From positions 9,417,823 to 9,481,822 of the forward strand of contig CM030842.1 of NCBI GenBank assembly GCA_018105865.1: a DNA stretch of 64,000 nucleotides, given 5' to 3'. The DNA is from Metaphire vulgaris. Its lineage: Eukaryota; Annelida; Clitellata; Crassiclitellata; Megascolecidae. The notes below the pieces were generated by a model. The model was not told the origin of the DNA. It saw only the letters and a list, made by a program, of their open reading frames with translations, and ran no database searches. Positions 10,447-22,474 of this stretch are shown here, one piece after another (position 1 is the first letter of the stretch; every line of letters begins with the position of its first letter). The position numbers and the translations under genes are program-made.

Positions 10447-10778
10447 ATAGCCAGTGGCGGTTCAACATGGGGCCAGGAGGCCCGTGCCCCCTAATACAGT
10501 GGCGGTTCTAGGAATTCTTGGTGGGGGATTAAAAAAAATTATAGGTAGTTGGTGGGGGATGCAAAGTTAAAAAGAAACGAGAGAAAAAGGTAATTCTTCG
10601 TAGTGTTTTGGCCCACTGATTGTCAATGAACCTTGCCGGAAAAGGTTGACAAGCAAAAAACGTCATCATGAGAATTTTTCAGTAGATTTTTATTTTTATA
10701 GTAAATTTACCAAATTTATCATTTACCTCAAAAATAGGTTGACAAGCAAAAGAATGTCATCCGCATCCGCGCTATTAA
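10447..10778. mobile_element. Stacked hAT-type termini (CAGTGGCGGTTC family)
   Basis: CAGTGGCGGTTCAAC at 10,447 is followed by CAGTGGCGGTTCTAGG at 10,496, the latter matching the start of the element at 19,052. Two copies of the GACAAGCAAAA..GTCATC motif lie at 10,646-10,667 and 10,739-10,760. The body is interrupted by the hAT at 10,779; the far end was not found. Confidence 0.6.
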
Positions 10779-11693
10779 CAGTGTTAGGAAAGATCACTTG
10801 TAAAATGATCTTGATCAAAGATCAAGATCACTAGAGAAAAATTGATCTAAGATCAAGATCAAAGATCACTAGAGTATAAATGATCTAAGATCAAGATCAC
10901 TTTAAAAGTGATCTAAGATCAAAGATCATACAAATATAGTTATTATATCATGTATGAAGTGTCACGTATGATAACGATACAAATGTCCACTGTATGATGC
11001 ATGCAAACTTTTGTATTACTAAGTTACTAACACAACTGAAATCAGTTCATGACAATTTTAGCAACTAACTGTCAGTTCACAGTCAGTGTTGAACACGGCA
11101 GTTCATTTTCAGCATGAGCTGACGCTCAAACGTTGTGTCAGACAACCTGTTTCTTCGTGGTGTAGCTATCAAACCTCCAATACTAAAAAGTCTTTCGACA
11201 GGTGCAGAAGATGGCAGAGTTGTGTTATATTTCACAAATGCTGCCTTGACATGTGGGTTTGCCAACAAGCTAAAAAGTTCCTTATTTGGGTTATTCAGGC
11301 AGTGCATGACCTTTATCTTGACTGCATTTTCACGACCAGTTGCAACTGAGCAAGCCTCCCTCTGAGTCTCAGTGGCAGTGCCAGTACTAATGTCAGGGCC
11401 ATACCCATAATTCTCATCATCTGCACCGGCTGCACTAACATGATGATTGAGGTCCGAATACTTACTCAATACACATAGAAGTTCGTTGATTGATTGACTT
11501 AATTGGGAGAATACGTATAATTTGATCTTTGATCTTCTGTTGATAATAAAGATCAAAATCACAGAAAAAGTGATTTAAAGTCAGAGTCAAAGATCACTAG
11601 TAAAAAGTGATCTAGATCAAAGATCAAAGATCATGAATTGTGATCTTAGATCGTGATCTTTGATCTTTTGATCTAAGATCACTCCTAACACTG
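10779..11693 (-). mobile_element. hAT deletion derivative, exact 8-bp TSD GCTATTAA
   Basis: Termini CAGTGTTAGGAAAGATCAC and AGATCACTCCTAACACTG. GCTATTAA lies at 10,771-10,778 and 11,694-11,701. Both ends have 150-200 bases of tightly packed GATCAAAGATCA/GATCTAAGATC words, likely subterminal binding repeats. Only the end of a transposase gene is left. Confidence 0.93.
11083..11520 (-). pseudogene. hAT transposase C-terminal dimerisation fragment
   Basis: The minus frame ends LPSSAPVERLFSIGGLIATP then RRNRLSDTTFERQLMLKMN, the conserved C-terminal dimerisation motif of hAT transposases (S..VER.FS..G......R..L). The zinc finger and the first two catalytic blocks are absent, so this is an internal-deletion element mobilised in trans. 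Confidence 0.85.
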
Positions 11694-11829
11694 GCTATTA
11701 AGCTCATCGAATGCAGTAAAATTCTCCTTCTTTAGGTGCTGTGTATTTCTACGTTAGCGACCATTGATTTCCACTATGTTCGATCTTGACATCCTCTTGT
11801 TAATTCGATGTTGTTCTTTACTCCCTCAA

Positions 11830-12966
11830 TTCCTTCTCGTAGGCAGTCTACATTTTAGCTTGCCATTTTTTCCATGCTAAGCTTTTGTTCTGAGATAAGG
11901 TTTGTCATTTTCTTCATTAACTGTTCCATCGTAGTTTCTTCGTTCGTGGCACTGACCTGCCACTGATAATCTGTATACCTTTTTGTACTCGTGTGCACAC
12001 ATCTTCTGCTGCTTACTTGTAACTTTCTAATCTCAATGCAACACGATATGTCTCATCCAGTGTCCGTGCTCTCTTTCTTGACTTTGAGCGAAAGCTCCTT
12101 ATCCCACACTGCTTCTAGAAAAGCATCTCTTGCAATGATCTCCGTAGTGTCGTTTATCGGCCCGGGAAAATACAACGCTACGAGTTTCTGAACATCATGC
12201 AGTAAATCAGCCAGGCTCTCTTATTTCCGTGCTTCCTACATCGCAACTGCGTGCGGAACGTCTCTTGCTGAGCCTCGAGCCCATATCTCTGTCTTAATCT
12301 GTATACTAATCCTTTATACGTTACGTATTCCTTTGCTCCGAAGTCCCACAGCAATTGTGCTGGACCTTTTTCTAGAGAACACTGAATAAACGCTGCTTTG
12401 TCGTTATCTGTCCATTCGTTGTACTTAGAACATACCTCAAATTGACGTATAAACGTATCCAACGGAATTGTACTGTCGTATTTATTCGGCTTCATTGGCG
12501 TCTGCTTAAAACCACTCCATAACTCATCTCTTCTGCAACGTGATCTCGAGGGTCTCTCCTCATCTGAGTCTGATGGTTCTCTTCTGTTCATTGATCTTAA
12601 GCACTCTGACTCATCAGCCAGGTCCTTCTTTGCTGACACATATTTTGGCCAGTCGTAGCTCAATGGACCTCTTCTGTCTCGAGACAATGATTCGGGCCTT
12701 GCTTTCTTCCGGGCACTTTCGGGTGCTCTTCCTCAGCCGAATCCACGAAAACTGTCTTCGTATGGATTATAAAGGTCGATAGCCCACCTTCGCTGTTTGT
12801 CATCGGTACTCACTTTAAATGACAAATCCTTATCTATAATTGTTTCTAATATCGAATCATGTTCAATGATTCCTGTAGTCTCAATGTCAGGGTCCCCAAG
12901 ACACCTCAAGTCACATGGCTCAGGCTCCATAGCCTCGGTCATTCTCTCTCTATATATATCTACCAA
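11830..12966 (-). pseudogene. Gypsy-type gag, frameshifted
   Basis: The minus strand encodes a retrotransposon capsid-like protein in at least three frames: an acidic N-terminal part (12,966-12,733), the gag core (12,687-12,178) with TIPLDTFIRQFEVCSKYNEW, AAFIQCSLEKGPAQLLWDFG and LVYRLRQRYGLEAQQETFR, and a charged tail further left. This is the gag layout of many invertebrate Ty3/Gypsy elements. No protease or RT follows on the left, where a hAT-rich segment interrupts. An LTR lies immediately 5' of it at 13,035-13,460. Confidence 0.8.
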
Positions 12967-13015
12967 ACGTCCGATCTTACTCTACTTGGTGCGACTTACC
13001 CATATGAGACCTACC

Positions 13016-13030
13016 CCACTTCTGGTACCA
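13016..13030 (-). other. Primer-binding-site-like sequence between LTR and gag
   Basis: On the minus strand TGGTACCAGAAGTGG starts a few bases after an LTR end (GTTCGCCACA). A TGG start pairing with a tRNA CCA end is what an LTR retrotransposon needs. The tRNA is not identified. Confidence 0.5.
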
Positions 13031-13034
13031 ATTA

Positions 13035-13460
13035 TGTGGCGAACCGGGCCTCTATGACTCAACACTATCTCTCTCCAGAATGGCTAGGCCCGGCTGGCTA
13101 CACAGGGTGATTAATCTCAATAGGTCACGTGGTCGTTCGACCTAGCATTTTGGCATAGGTTTTACTCTGTCTATAGGGCTGACTATCTACATCTCTTCGT
13201 GTACGGTGTATTGCTCGTGTACCCGTGTACCGTTCTCTCGTGTACCATTTACCTTAGCTCTCCTCGTGTACCTTCCTAGCTCTCGTGTACCGTGTACCTC
13301 TCTAGCTCTCGTGCAACCGCGTACCAAGTCTCGTGTACCGTGTACCGTTCCTGACAGACAATTTCCTTCCATACACACGCTGCCCTCAGCTATCAGCCCT
13401 GATCTATGGCTGGGATCGCTATTTAAAGAGTTCTGACTGGTTTAAGAAAGGGGCGCTAAA
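13035..13460 (-). mobile_element. Gypsy LTR (5' LTR of the gag at 11,830-12,966)
   Basis: It lies directly 5' of gag and the PBS-like site and ends GTTCGCCACA. It has a TATA-like TTTAAATAGCGATCC (about 13,420-13,434 on the minus strand), shared almost exactly with the LTR at 17,420-18,427. Between TATA box and end are many reiterations of GGTACACGAGAGCTAG-type words. The 5' edge is approximate because a LINE fragment starts at 13,487. Confidence 0.65.
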
Positions 13461-13486
13461 TTCACTATCTTAATATTGGTCAACTT

Positions 13487-13760
13487 TTGACAGAAATTAA
13501 AAACAGGAAAACACAGTATGCTGGACACATAATGCGGGGTTCAAGAATAGAACAAGCAAAAGTCCTATTAGAGGGCAGATATGAGGGAAACAGGGCCAGA
13601 GGAAGACCTAGAAGAGACTGGCTGGACGACGTTAAGGAACACATACAGGAAAAGAACTACGGAAGACTAAAAAGGATTGCTGAAGACAGAACGCAGTGGA
13701 AACAACTCATGACTGTCAACCTTCAGATATGAAGATGACACATGATGATGATGAATATTG
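13487..13760 (+). pseudogene. RTE-like LINE, 3' end with ATG-repeat tail
   Basis: The frame reads KTQYAGHIMRGSRIEQAKVL, then GNRARGRPRRDWLDDVKEHI, then a stop, followed by ATGATGATGATG. The GRPR..W..D.. C-terminus and a short 3' UTR ending in a TGA/ATG microsatellite are typical of RTE-related elements. Only ~80 codons remain. Confidence 0.75.
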
Positions 13761-13929
13761 CTCCCTTTCCTTAACGTTTAGCGCCATCTACCGAATATTT
13801 GCCTCTTAGCTTCTCTACACAATTTGGCCAATTTCTATACCTATGTAATATTTTTATAGGACCTCAGGTTATTTTATTATTATTAATCTTTTTATTGCTA
13901 TTTCTCAATTTCGCCACAGTATCACATCA

Positions 13930-14390
13930 TTTATTACAGACAAATTACCGTAAGTAAACCAAAAATTGCTTCCACCATTTTTTCGTTTGGTGATTGAGAA
14001 CATAGTATGTCACAAACGTTGATCACAATGATCTACACCATTCATGTTGTCAATGTAATCACAGATCAGATTTGTTTTACGCTACTTTCAGATTGTTGAT
14101 ATATATAACATACTATCATCATGAAAGGTGGACACGGCATAAACATCCCTCTTGTCAAATAATCTCACAGCTATAACATTTTGTCTCTCTGTGATTCATT
14201 TTAGTTTTAGCAACTAGCTCCTTTTGGAAAACCAAACCTGTTTTGTCTGACTATACCACAGGCAGCGGTTTTATTGCTCAGTAAATCAATATAGGCTATA
14301 AACGATATCTGCTGTAGAAATTATCCACGTACAGTAAATAACCCTTGTTCAAATAGCGAGCCATCAAATCAAAAAAAGGTAAGCCAGTCC
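13930..14390 (-). pseudogene. piggyBac transposase fragment
   Basis: Minus-strand frames contain LMARYLNKGYLLYVDNFYSR (second catalytic Asp block), VRLFDKRDVYAVSTFHDDSM (conserved .W.DKRDV...ST.H block) and DYIDNMNGVDHCDQRL (third catalytic Asp block). They occur in the correct order but in different frames. The fragment ends against the L2 tail at 14,391. It differs in sequence from the piggyBac at 50.8 kb. Confidence 0.75.
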
Positions 14391-16522
14391 ATGTTCAATC
14401 AATCAATCAATAAATAAACTTCTATGGCGCCACTATCATAATACCCAGGGCATCAGCCGATGGCGCACCAAATCCAAATAGAATTAGAGCCAGGTCAATC
14501 CGGAAGATCAGTCATAACAGCGGGGGAGCAATCTAAGGGGGATAAGCCAAGTCAAACAGGTAAGTTTTAAGACCAGATCTGAAAGATGATAAATTTTTAG
14601 TTTTACGAAGTGAATTGGTAATGAATTCCAAAGCTTAAGACCACACACTGAGAAACAACTAGTGCCAATGACAGTGCGAGAATAAGGAACAACAAATGAA
14701 AGTCCTGCCGAATACCTAGTTGATTGAGTAGTAGGTCGAGGGATTAGTCGCATCTTAAGGTAATAGGGTTCATTATATAATATGGTTTTAAATACCAAAA
14801 GACAAATTTTATAATTAATTCGGTATTTGATAGGAAGCCAATGTAGCGACTGTCTAGCTGGAGTTATATGTTCAAATCTTGGAGTTTTGGATATTACTCT
14901 AACTAAGGAATTTTGTACTCTCTGGAGTTTCTGCATATTTGAATTTGTGATGCCAAAAAGCAAGGAATTGCAATAATCGAGGCGACTAGATACCAATGCA
15001 TTGGCTAACTGAATAAGAACAGGCTTAGGGAGGAGATGTCTGATGCGATAGATGTCCCGAATATGATAATGAGAAATTTTGCAGACTGAATTTATGTGAC
15101 TTGTAAAAGAGAGAGAAGAGTCAAATATCACACCAAGGTTGCGAGCAGAAGTACTTAGACGGACAACAGTGGAATCACCTAATACTACGGATTTCAGAGA
15201 TTCAAATTTAGTCAATTGAGCTGGAGTACCTAATATCAAGAACTCAGTTTTTTGATGAATTCAAAAGAAGCTTATTTGAATCCATCCATGATTGAATATT
15301 AGTAAAGACAGTGGATAGAGTCTTAAGGGATGAGTTTGAAGAAGATTGATCAAAAGAGATGAGAATTTGAGTATCATCAGCATAAAGATGATATGCTACT
15401 TGATGTTCATCAAGAAGCGAACCCAAGGGGGTTGTATAGAGAGTAAATAACAGCGGTCCAAGAACCGAGCCTTGAGGAACACCACAAGACAGATCAGTGG
15501 GAGTTGAGAGATTCTCATTTATTATCACTGATTGAGTGCAGGGATGTAAATATGAAGAAAACCAATGTAAAGCAATGTCAGAGATTCCAAACCAATGTTC
15601 AAGACGATGAAGAAGAATAGAATGATCAACAGTATCAAAGGCGGCAGATAGGTCAAGAAGTAAAAGAGCAGTAACTTTTCCAGCATCAATAGCCCGAACA
15701 ATATAAGCATGGACTGCCAACAGAGCCGTTTCAGTAGAGTGATATTTTCGGTAAGCAGACTGGAAAGGGAGGTAATGTGGACTAGAACACAAATGAGCAT
15801 GCATTTGCTTAGCAACAATCCTTTCAAGAATTTTCGATAAAAAATTAAGATTAGATATAGGCCTATAGTTAGACAAGTCGTCAGGAGAGAGAGATGGCTT
15901 TTTAAGTAGTGGGTGAACTGCATGAGCGAATGCAGAGGGGAAACAGCCTTCAAGCAATGAGAGATTTATGAAGTTTGTTATTATTGGACCTAAAACATCA
16001 AAACAATCTCTGAGGATTTGAGTTGGTAGGACATCAAGGGTACATTGACTAATTGGTGATGTAAAGATTATCTGGCGAACTTCATTAAAGGTGGTAGGTT
16101 TAAGGGAATTAAGAGGAGTTGGTGGGGATTTCGGAAAAGAGAAACCAGTTGAAGAAATGATCTGAAATTTTAAGCGAATGGTAGATATTTTATTGGAGAA
16201 AAATTGGCAGAAGACATCTGGGAGTGATGATAAAGAGAAGGAACCAGGTGTGACACTTGACTTTTCCCTATGAAGAATGCTATTTAGAGATTTCCAGAGT
16301 AGACGAGGATTTGAGGAATTTTGCATGACAAGATTAGTTAAATAGTTGGATTTAGTTAAAGAAATTAATTTACGGACAATTTTGCATTGGTCCCTAAATT
16401 TCTGCCTATCACTCGGTAGACGAGAAGACTTCCATCGTCGTTCCAATTGGCTGCGACATCGCCTATCTTCAGCAATGTCAGAATTGAACCAAGGTTGAGG
16501 TGGTCGAGTTACAACCTTTTTA
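14391..16522 (-). pseudogene. L2-type LINE, 5'-truncated, one homopolymer frameshift
   Basis: The minus strand holds most of an L2 ORF2. From 16,446: linker region, then SPDDLSNYRPISNLNFLSKI, FQSAYRKYHSTETALLAVHA, LLLDLSAAFDTVDHSILLHR (motif A), CGVPQGSVLGPLLFTLYT, and HLYADDTQIL (catalytic YADD). The frame stops at 15,244 and resumes from 15,239 with SARNLGVIFDSSLSFTSHIN, LVSSRLDYCNSLL, LKLWNSLP. The break is one extra base in the T run at 15,248-15,253. The endonuclease is missing. The 3' end has a (TTGA)n tail at 14,391-14,410. It is the best-preserved L2 in the window. Confidence 0.9.
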
Positions 16523-16727
16523 GTTCACCCCAGTTGCAACTTTTCCTGTATAAACCTGAACTGTAGACATTAGCCAGTATCACATTCACATAAAGCAAAA
16601 TTTATTGGGCTTCTTTGGCAAATATTTAAGAAAAAGTACCTCACACTTTGTTCCAATCATCGACTCGTCAGCTGAAAGAACGACACTGTTTTGTAACACA
16701 CAATTTATGAAACGAATTATCAAAATT

Positions 16728-17213
16728 GGTTCCCTGTCATTTCTTGGACCGTCATTTCGTGGACTGTCACTGTAAATGGAAGTAATTAGGTAAGTAGTTA
16801 GGTAGGTATGTATGTAGGAAGAAATGTAGGTACATAGGTAAGGTAAAACAATTAGATACAAGGCGGACAGCTGCTGACCAATAATAAGCATCTGGTTGAA
16901 TAGCATTTCCCAAATACTTGGCACTTGCCCGCGTCTTAAGCCCATATTTGTCCCAATTATTTAAGTTATTGTCAAATGGATACTATATTGAATATGGATA
17001 TTTAAGTTACCGTGACATGTTTACCTAGACGTGTTATTACAGACCATCGTTGTCACGTGTAGATGTGCATACGCATGTAATGATTTATATATCATAGTAT
17101 AATAATATAATATCACCACTTGTTTACATACACCTAAAAGATAGAACAATAGGAACGGTCCAGCATGCAACTAACGGTCCAGGAAGTGGCGGGCCAGGAA
17201 CTGACGGGACACC
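16728..17213. mobile_element. MITE with reiterated TIR and 9-bp TSD, copy 1
   Basis: The left end is GGTTCCCTGTCATTTCTTGG. The right end is its inverted counterpart (GACGGGACACC, ending 17,213). The TIR is built from ~18-bp subrepeats of GGACCGTCACTTCCT. Flanks ATCAAAATT (16,719-16,727) and ATCAAAATG (17,214-17,222) match 8/9. Copy 2 is at 50,302-50,767. The 9-bp duplication suggests a Mutator-like family; no transposase is present to confirm it. Confidence 0.85.
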
Positions 17214-17603
17214 ATCAAAATGATCAACCAATGAATTTATCAAGTTTATAATTAGTTGCTTTAAATAAACTACTGTCAGCACAATGAAGGTATCCGAGTG
17301 TCTGTTTGAATATGCCACAGATCGATCTGTGACATATTGTGGAGAAATCCTATAATAATTAAGTACAATTAAATCTAGGACCATAAAAGGGCATTAATAA
17401 TTAATAAGTAGCCAGACAATACATAGGTAGCGAGAGCGCATGAATATTAATGATAAGGTAGCCTGGAGTCCGATAGTATGATATGAGGCTAGTGGGTGGC
17501 CCGAGCGTGTAGTAAGGCATCAAAGCAGTGTACGATGGATGAGGCTCAGCCTTATGTGAGAGGTGGTAGTAGATGACTGAGAGCCCATCCAGCCAGTCCG
17601 AAA

Positions 17604-17620
17604 CAGTATAAATAGCGATC
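17604..17620 (+). promoter_or_regulatory. TATA-box region of the LTR
   Basis: AGTATAAATAGCGATCC is a consensus-like TATA box kept between two divergent LTRs of this window (the other is TTTAAATAGCGATCC on the minus strand near 13,430). Confidence 0.5.
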
Positions 17621-17698
17621 CTTTCTCAGATCGTGACCGATTGCTGAGGCGGCGTGTGTTGTGGAAAGGGATAGAAGGTAAGATTCCCTTTGAGATCC

Positions 17699-18148
17699 CG
17701 GTACCAGGTGGTACCGAAGGCCGATGGTGACGGCGCGTAGGTAGAAGTCCCTGAAAGGATCCCGGTACCAGGCGGTACCGACGAAGGCGGAAGGCAGGCT
17801 TCCAGTACCAAGCAGTACCGACGACGTTAGATACACGATTCCGGTACCAAGCGGTACCGAAGACGACGGAAGGCAGGAGTGGCGACAGGTAGTAACCGCT
17901 GTGAGAGTAGAAGGTGCCAGGTGGTACCTGCCATTGAGGTTAGGAGGTACCAAGCGGTACCTGCCCCTGAGATAAAGGAGAGGCGGTACCGGCGGTGGTA
18001 ACTGCGAGAGAAGGGGAAGAGGCGTTAGCGGTACACGGTAGAGGATAGTCAGAACAGCGGTACCGGCTGGGAAGGTAGAGGTACCAGCGGTACCGGCTGA
18101 CGAAAAGAGAGGTACCAGTTGTATCAGTCGAAGCAAGAAGACGGTACC
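17699..18148. repeat. GGTACC palindrome array
   Basis: About fifteen exact GGTACC palindromes lie in 450 bases, plus several one-base variants (AGTACC, GGTGCC). Many occur as pairs with 4 intervening bases, such as GGTACCAGGCGGTACCG, giving a 10-base repeat distance. The unit between pairs is variable. Confidence 0.9.
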
Positions 18149-19051
18149 AACCGTGGAAGCGGAGAAGTCATTAGCAAGAGCTGTAGGCTGGCAACAGGCT
18201 AGAGAAGGGAGGAAAGTGTCAGTAAAAGGAGATACGAGGTATCTGAGAGCAGGAACGAGGGAAGAAAGGACTGAGAACTGAGAACTGATAAACCCTAGAG
18301 CCAAAAAGCCTAGGTCGAGCGCCACGAGCCTAGAGAGCTAATAATAGACAGATAATTGATAAACACTGTGCACGAAGCCAGGTGAGGTCATCTGGTAAAG
18401 TCATAGCCTGGTTTCGCCACAATATGATCGATGGAAGCCAAGAATGTTGTGGAAACCAAGAATTTTGCAGCAGTGGATTAGTTCAGCGGTTCCCAAACGG
18501 TGGTCCGCGGACCGAAGGGGGTCCGTGAAGGATATGGCGGGGGTCCGCGAGAGCCTACCAAAATATTCAGTAGCACTTCATAGTTTTAGCAATAACAGTC
18601 TTTGTTCTCAAATTATGTGTGCCGGTCGAGTCACCAATAACAATAATAATGAATAAAATCATAAGGCATAATATACTAAAGCTACATAATAATATATAGA
18701 AGTAGGCCTATACTAACACCGCCAGCCGGAGTATAATATTAGCCGCGAAAGGGGGAAACGAAGGAAGTCTCGCGAGAGGGCCCAGTAGACGACTTCAGTT
18801 TATTTTATTGAAAGTCCTTGTTAAGACATTTGAGACATTTATAACAAATTTTGTTTCACTGAAGAAATATTTTGCTCCGTTCTGTGCTTAGTCAGTTACC
18901 AGCCGCCTGGCCCTGTAGAAACAAAGATGAAATTAAAGGCGTGTCAGTACTTTCTTTTCATGTCATTCCGACAACAAATTCCCTTGGCCGCCACCAGACC
19001 ACCTAGAGCTGCATCTATAAATCTTAAGCAAAGACCGCCATGGCGCCATAC

Positions 19052-19407
19052 AGTGGCGGTTCCAAGAATTCTTGGTTGGGGGATGCAAGGAATATTTAGG
19101 AAGTTGGTAGGGGATGCAATGAATTTCTAGGAAGTAGGTGGGGATGAAATTAAATCGCGAAAAAGGCTATCAAGCAAAAAATGGTCATCAGTTCTGTTTT
19201 GTATTCAACTACCTGGCTGACATGTAGCGGTGTATTGACTCGCAACGATAAATCCTCTGAAACCCTGACAAGCAAAAAAGGCTCGCTGCTTTAGCCGAAG
19301 AGCACTGTCAATCATTGGACACTGGAATGCCAATAAATGGATCAGAGTGTCCACTAGCATACCTCGTTTGACACAGACCGCGGCTTCCATTTGGTTGGCC
19401 GGGTCAC
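19052..19407. mobile_element. CAGTGGCGGTTCC hAT-type relic inside the 18,484 hAT
   Basis: CAGTGGCGGTTCCAAGAATT and the following GGGGGATGCAA words match the terminus at 10,496. Two copies of the CAAGCAAAAAA motif follow at 19,168-19,190 and 19,265-19,282. The right end is not identified. Confidence 0.6.
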
Positions 19408-19646
19408 CAGTGGCGTCATTTCACACTTTTCTTGGGGGCGAGAAAATTTTTTTGCAAATTTTTGACAACTTTTTTGCAAATTTTAGGCATTTTTTGCAAA
19501 TTTTGAGCAATTTTGGCAAATTTTAGGGCCAATGTTGGAAAATTTGCAATTTTTTATATTTTTTGGCAATTTTTGCACATGAATACATTAATATTTTCAT
19601 TTCCTTGGGGGGCGCACGGCCCCTAGCCCCCCAAATGACGCCTCTG
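19408..19646. mobile_element. hAT-type MITE, TSD CGGGTCAC/CAGGTCAC
   Basis: Termini CAGTGGCGTCATTTCACAC and CCCAAATGACGCCTCTG. The 8-bp flanks at 19,400-19,407 and 19,647-19,654 match 7/8. Same family as 4,469-4,647. The interior is AT-rich with repeated TTTTGCAAATTTT. Confidence 0.88.
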
Positions 19647-20321
19647 CAGGTCACGAAAGCAATTAAATGGGTGGTCACCTGCTCCGAATGCCGGCACTGT
19701 GGATATAGATAATGGACTAACGTGAAAAGACGCAGAAACTCCAAAAGCGGACTTACGGAGAGACGGAGATTGGTATCGGTAGCAAAAGCCGCTTTTGCGG
19801 CATTGCGGGGCGACAGGGCTAAGGTCTATAGAGATTAAGCCATAATGGCTAACAGAAGATATGAGGAAAAAATGTAAAAACAGTAAAGAGCACGTCAAAA
19901 ACAAATAAGATCCTCACAGTCATTAAATATCCATTAAATATAAGTGAACAATAATGAAAACGAAGTAGACCAACTGGTGTGGGAATAGTTTGCCCGTTGT
20001 TCTAATTAAATATTAACTGTAACATTTACTTGGTCCGCGAACTAAGCTGGGAACAAAGTAGGGGTCCGCAATCCAAAAAGTTTGGGAACTTCTGGATTAG
20101 TTGACCAGTAGTCATCCGTCTTGTACATTTGCACCACCCCCATGGCAATAATTGCAACAATGAATGCTTAGATGTCTAAGAAACTTACACCTGTCTATGG
20201 CACATTGGAAGGTTTTGCACTAATTGATTGCCTGTACTACAAATTGGTTTGTTCAACCAGCATTATTATTAGGTAATTTTGGCTTTTAGCATCGGAAATT
20301 CAAAGTGCAGTTGTTAGCGTG

Positions 20322-20466
<145 letters not shown>

Positions 20467-20570
20467 GTTTATGCCCTGGCAATGCTTGTGCATGTATTAA
20501 CAATAGATCGCCATTTGTCTCTATCTAGAGCAGTCCTATGAGCCTCGTATAAAGTTTCACAGTCTAGTGA

Positions 20571-21331
20571 TTATTTGCACCCTGAAACAATCCGAACTGG
20601 ACCAGGTTTCTCAAAATAAAATCTTGGGAGTTCCCTTTCTGTGAATGCAGATGTCCAGGAAGGTTCTGGTGGTCTATTTGATTCTCCCCACCTAGATGAA
20701 GCACGATGGTGCTTCTGCAATGTCCTTTGCACCCCTAAGTGTTGGAAGTCATTACACTGATCCACTGCTGAAGCATCATTGTTTGGCATAGATTGTCCAA
20801 ATCCTGAGACCCTCCCTCTTTCTCGTCATGCTCACAGTCTGAATAACTACAGTCATTAATTTGTCAAGTCATCATCTAGCAAAGCAGAGCTACAATAGCA
20901 TGGATTGATTCTATTTGCACTGCCTGTCAAACTTGATCCAAGAATAGCAATATTTACATGGATGTCATTGTCAATTAAAATGTCTGCTGTCATTAGTTCA
21001 TCCTCATCAGTGTTTTCCAGTTCTGAAATTTCTAAATCATCAAACTCATCTGTTTCAAGTGCTCTCAAAACATCTCCGACATCGTAAATCCTCCGGTTGG
21101 TCGCCACTTTTAAACGCTAAGAATTTAAATGCCCAACTTCTAAAATTAACAATTTAGATGCAAAATTCATTCAAATATTCAGCATAAAACTCTGCAAAAA
21201 ACGTGTACGTGGGGTCTTTCCCATCTATATTTAACATATATAAAAGAAAATGCTAAAATAGGCCATTACAAGCACAAAATGTGTTTTTCTTATGGGAGTC
21301 GAAATCCACCTCATTCGTCATGAGAGAGTTA
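20571..21331 (-). pseudogene. piggyBac-type transposase, N-terminal part only
   Basis: The minus frame from 21,107 starts MATNRRIYDVGDVLRALETD and is very acidic, as N-termini of piggyBac transposases are. Further left (20,789-20,571) a second frame has RPPEPSWTSAF...FYFEKPG, like the segment before the piggyBac core. A TTAA at about 21,331 could mark the element's 5' end. The catalytic core is missing; a (CAT)n tract lies beyond. Confidence 0.5.
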
Positions 21332-21820
21332 AATTCATGCCTCTACTGGAATAAGTATTTTTAAAATAACACAACAGAGTGGTCGCCAAAAGGCCATCTT
21401 CTGCACAAAAAGCAATCAAATATTAATTTTATGAAGTTTTTAAATACTGTAAATAAATTCTTTTCATGCATATGTCACGGGGTTTAATGCTAAACTAAGA
21501 GCTCAGCATAAAATGAACATATAAAAGACCTGCTATCACACACAAATTAAATTTAACATAATCAATAAGTATGGTCTAATTTATTCAATAGGGAGCTCAT
21601 TCTGTTCATGCTTTTATACAGAATTGACACTTACACTTGACATGAAATCAAAACTGTAAACTAAGTATTGGAATGAATAATTTCATGGTAAACAATTAAA
21701 AAAATCATTGCTGGGAATTGACATCCTCAGTCCAAAAGTCAAAAGTAATTTTGAGACCCATCAAAGACAGGAATGCACTTTATATAATGACTAACAAGAT
21801 CTAACTCATCACAAATAGTC

Positions 21821-21922
21821 CTAAGTTGTTGGCTGATCTGCAGTTCTCTCTAACTCATGCCGAAGCCGCTTATTTTCTTGTGATAACCAGTCAATCTCTT
21901 GACCCAGAGTGTCCATTCCTTC
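21821..21922 (-). CDS. Putative host gene, last coding exon (coiled coil)
   Basis: On the minus strand a good acceptor (TTTCTCTTGCAACAG) precedes 33 codons and a TAG stop at 21,821-21,823. The peptide starts EGMDTLGQEIDWLSQENKRL and has heptad spacing of Leu/Ile and many Glu/Lys, so it is a coiled coil. The exon starts in phase 0, matching the donor of 22,325-22,474 across a 401-bp intron. An AATAAA (21,580-21,585, minus) lies ~240 bases downstream. I do not recognise the gene. It resembles no transposon protein seen here. Confidence 0.6.
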   Translation of the reverse strand, partial: EGMDTLGQEIDWLSQENKRLRHELERTADQPTT

Positions 21923-22180
21923 CTGTTGCAAGAGAAACAGTGAAGATCATACAAGTTTATAAATTCTGAAAACTAATCATACAATTGAAAACAAAATATC
22001 ATCTGCAATAATTACACATTTTAAAATTTTTACAATACTAAGCAGAAGCAGAGGAAACAATCATACAAGTATGTAATTATATAAGTGTGCCATTCAGTAA
22101 ATTTATATAGCACTTTGACTGTAATACATTGGGCATCTGCCTAAAGAGCTAAAGAGCTATGCAGACTACATCAATTCTCA

Positions 22181-22474
<294 letters not shown>

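Larger units (their letters stand above)
17420..18427 (+). mobile_element. Gypsy LTR with GGTACC array (solo or 5' LTR)
   Basis: TATAAATAGCGATCC at about 17,608 matches the LTR at 13,035-13,460, as does the preceding CCAGTC..AA. It ends near GGTTTCGCCACA (about 18,418), like GGTTCGCCACA in the other LTR. The central part is the GGTACC array. No gag follows; a hAT starts at 18,484. The 5' edge is uncertain. Confidence 0.55.
18484..20094. mobile_element. hAT element (CAGCGGTTCCCAAAC), exact TSD GATTAGTT
   Basis: The left end CAGCGGTTCCCAAACGGTGG and right end AAGTTTGGGAACTTCTG resemble Charlie-type hAT termini. GATTAGTT lies at 18,476-18,483 and 20,095-20,102. No transposase is recognisable. 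The interior holds later insertions at 19,052 and 19,408-19,646. Confidence 0.92.
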
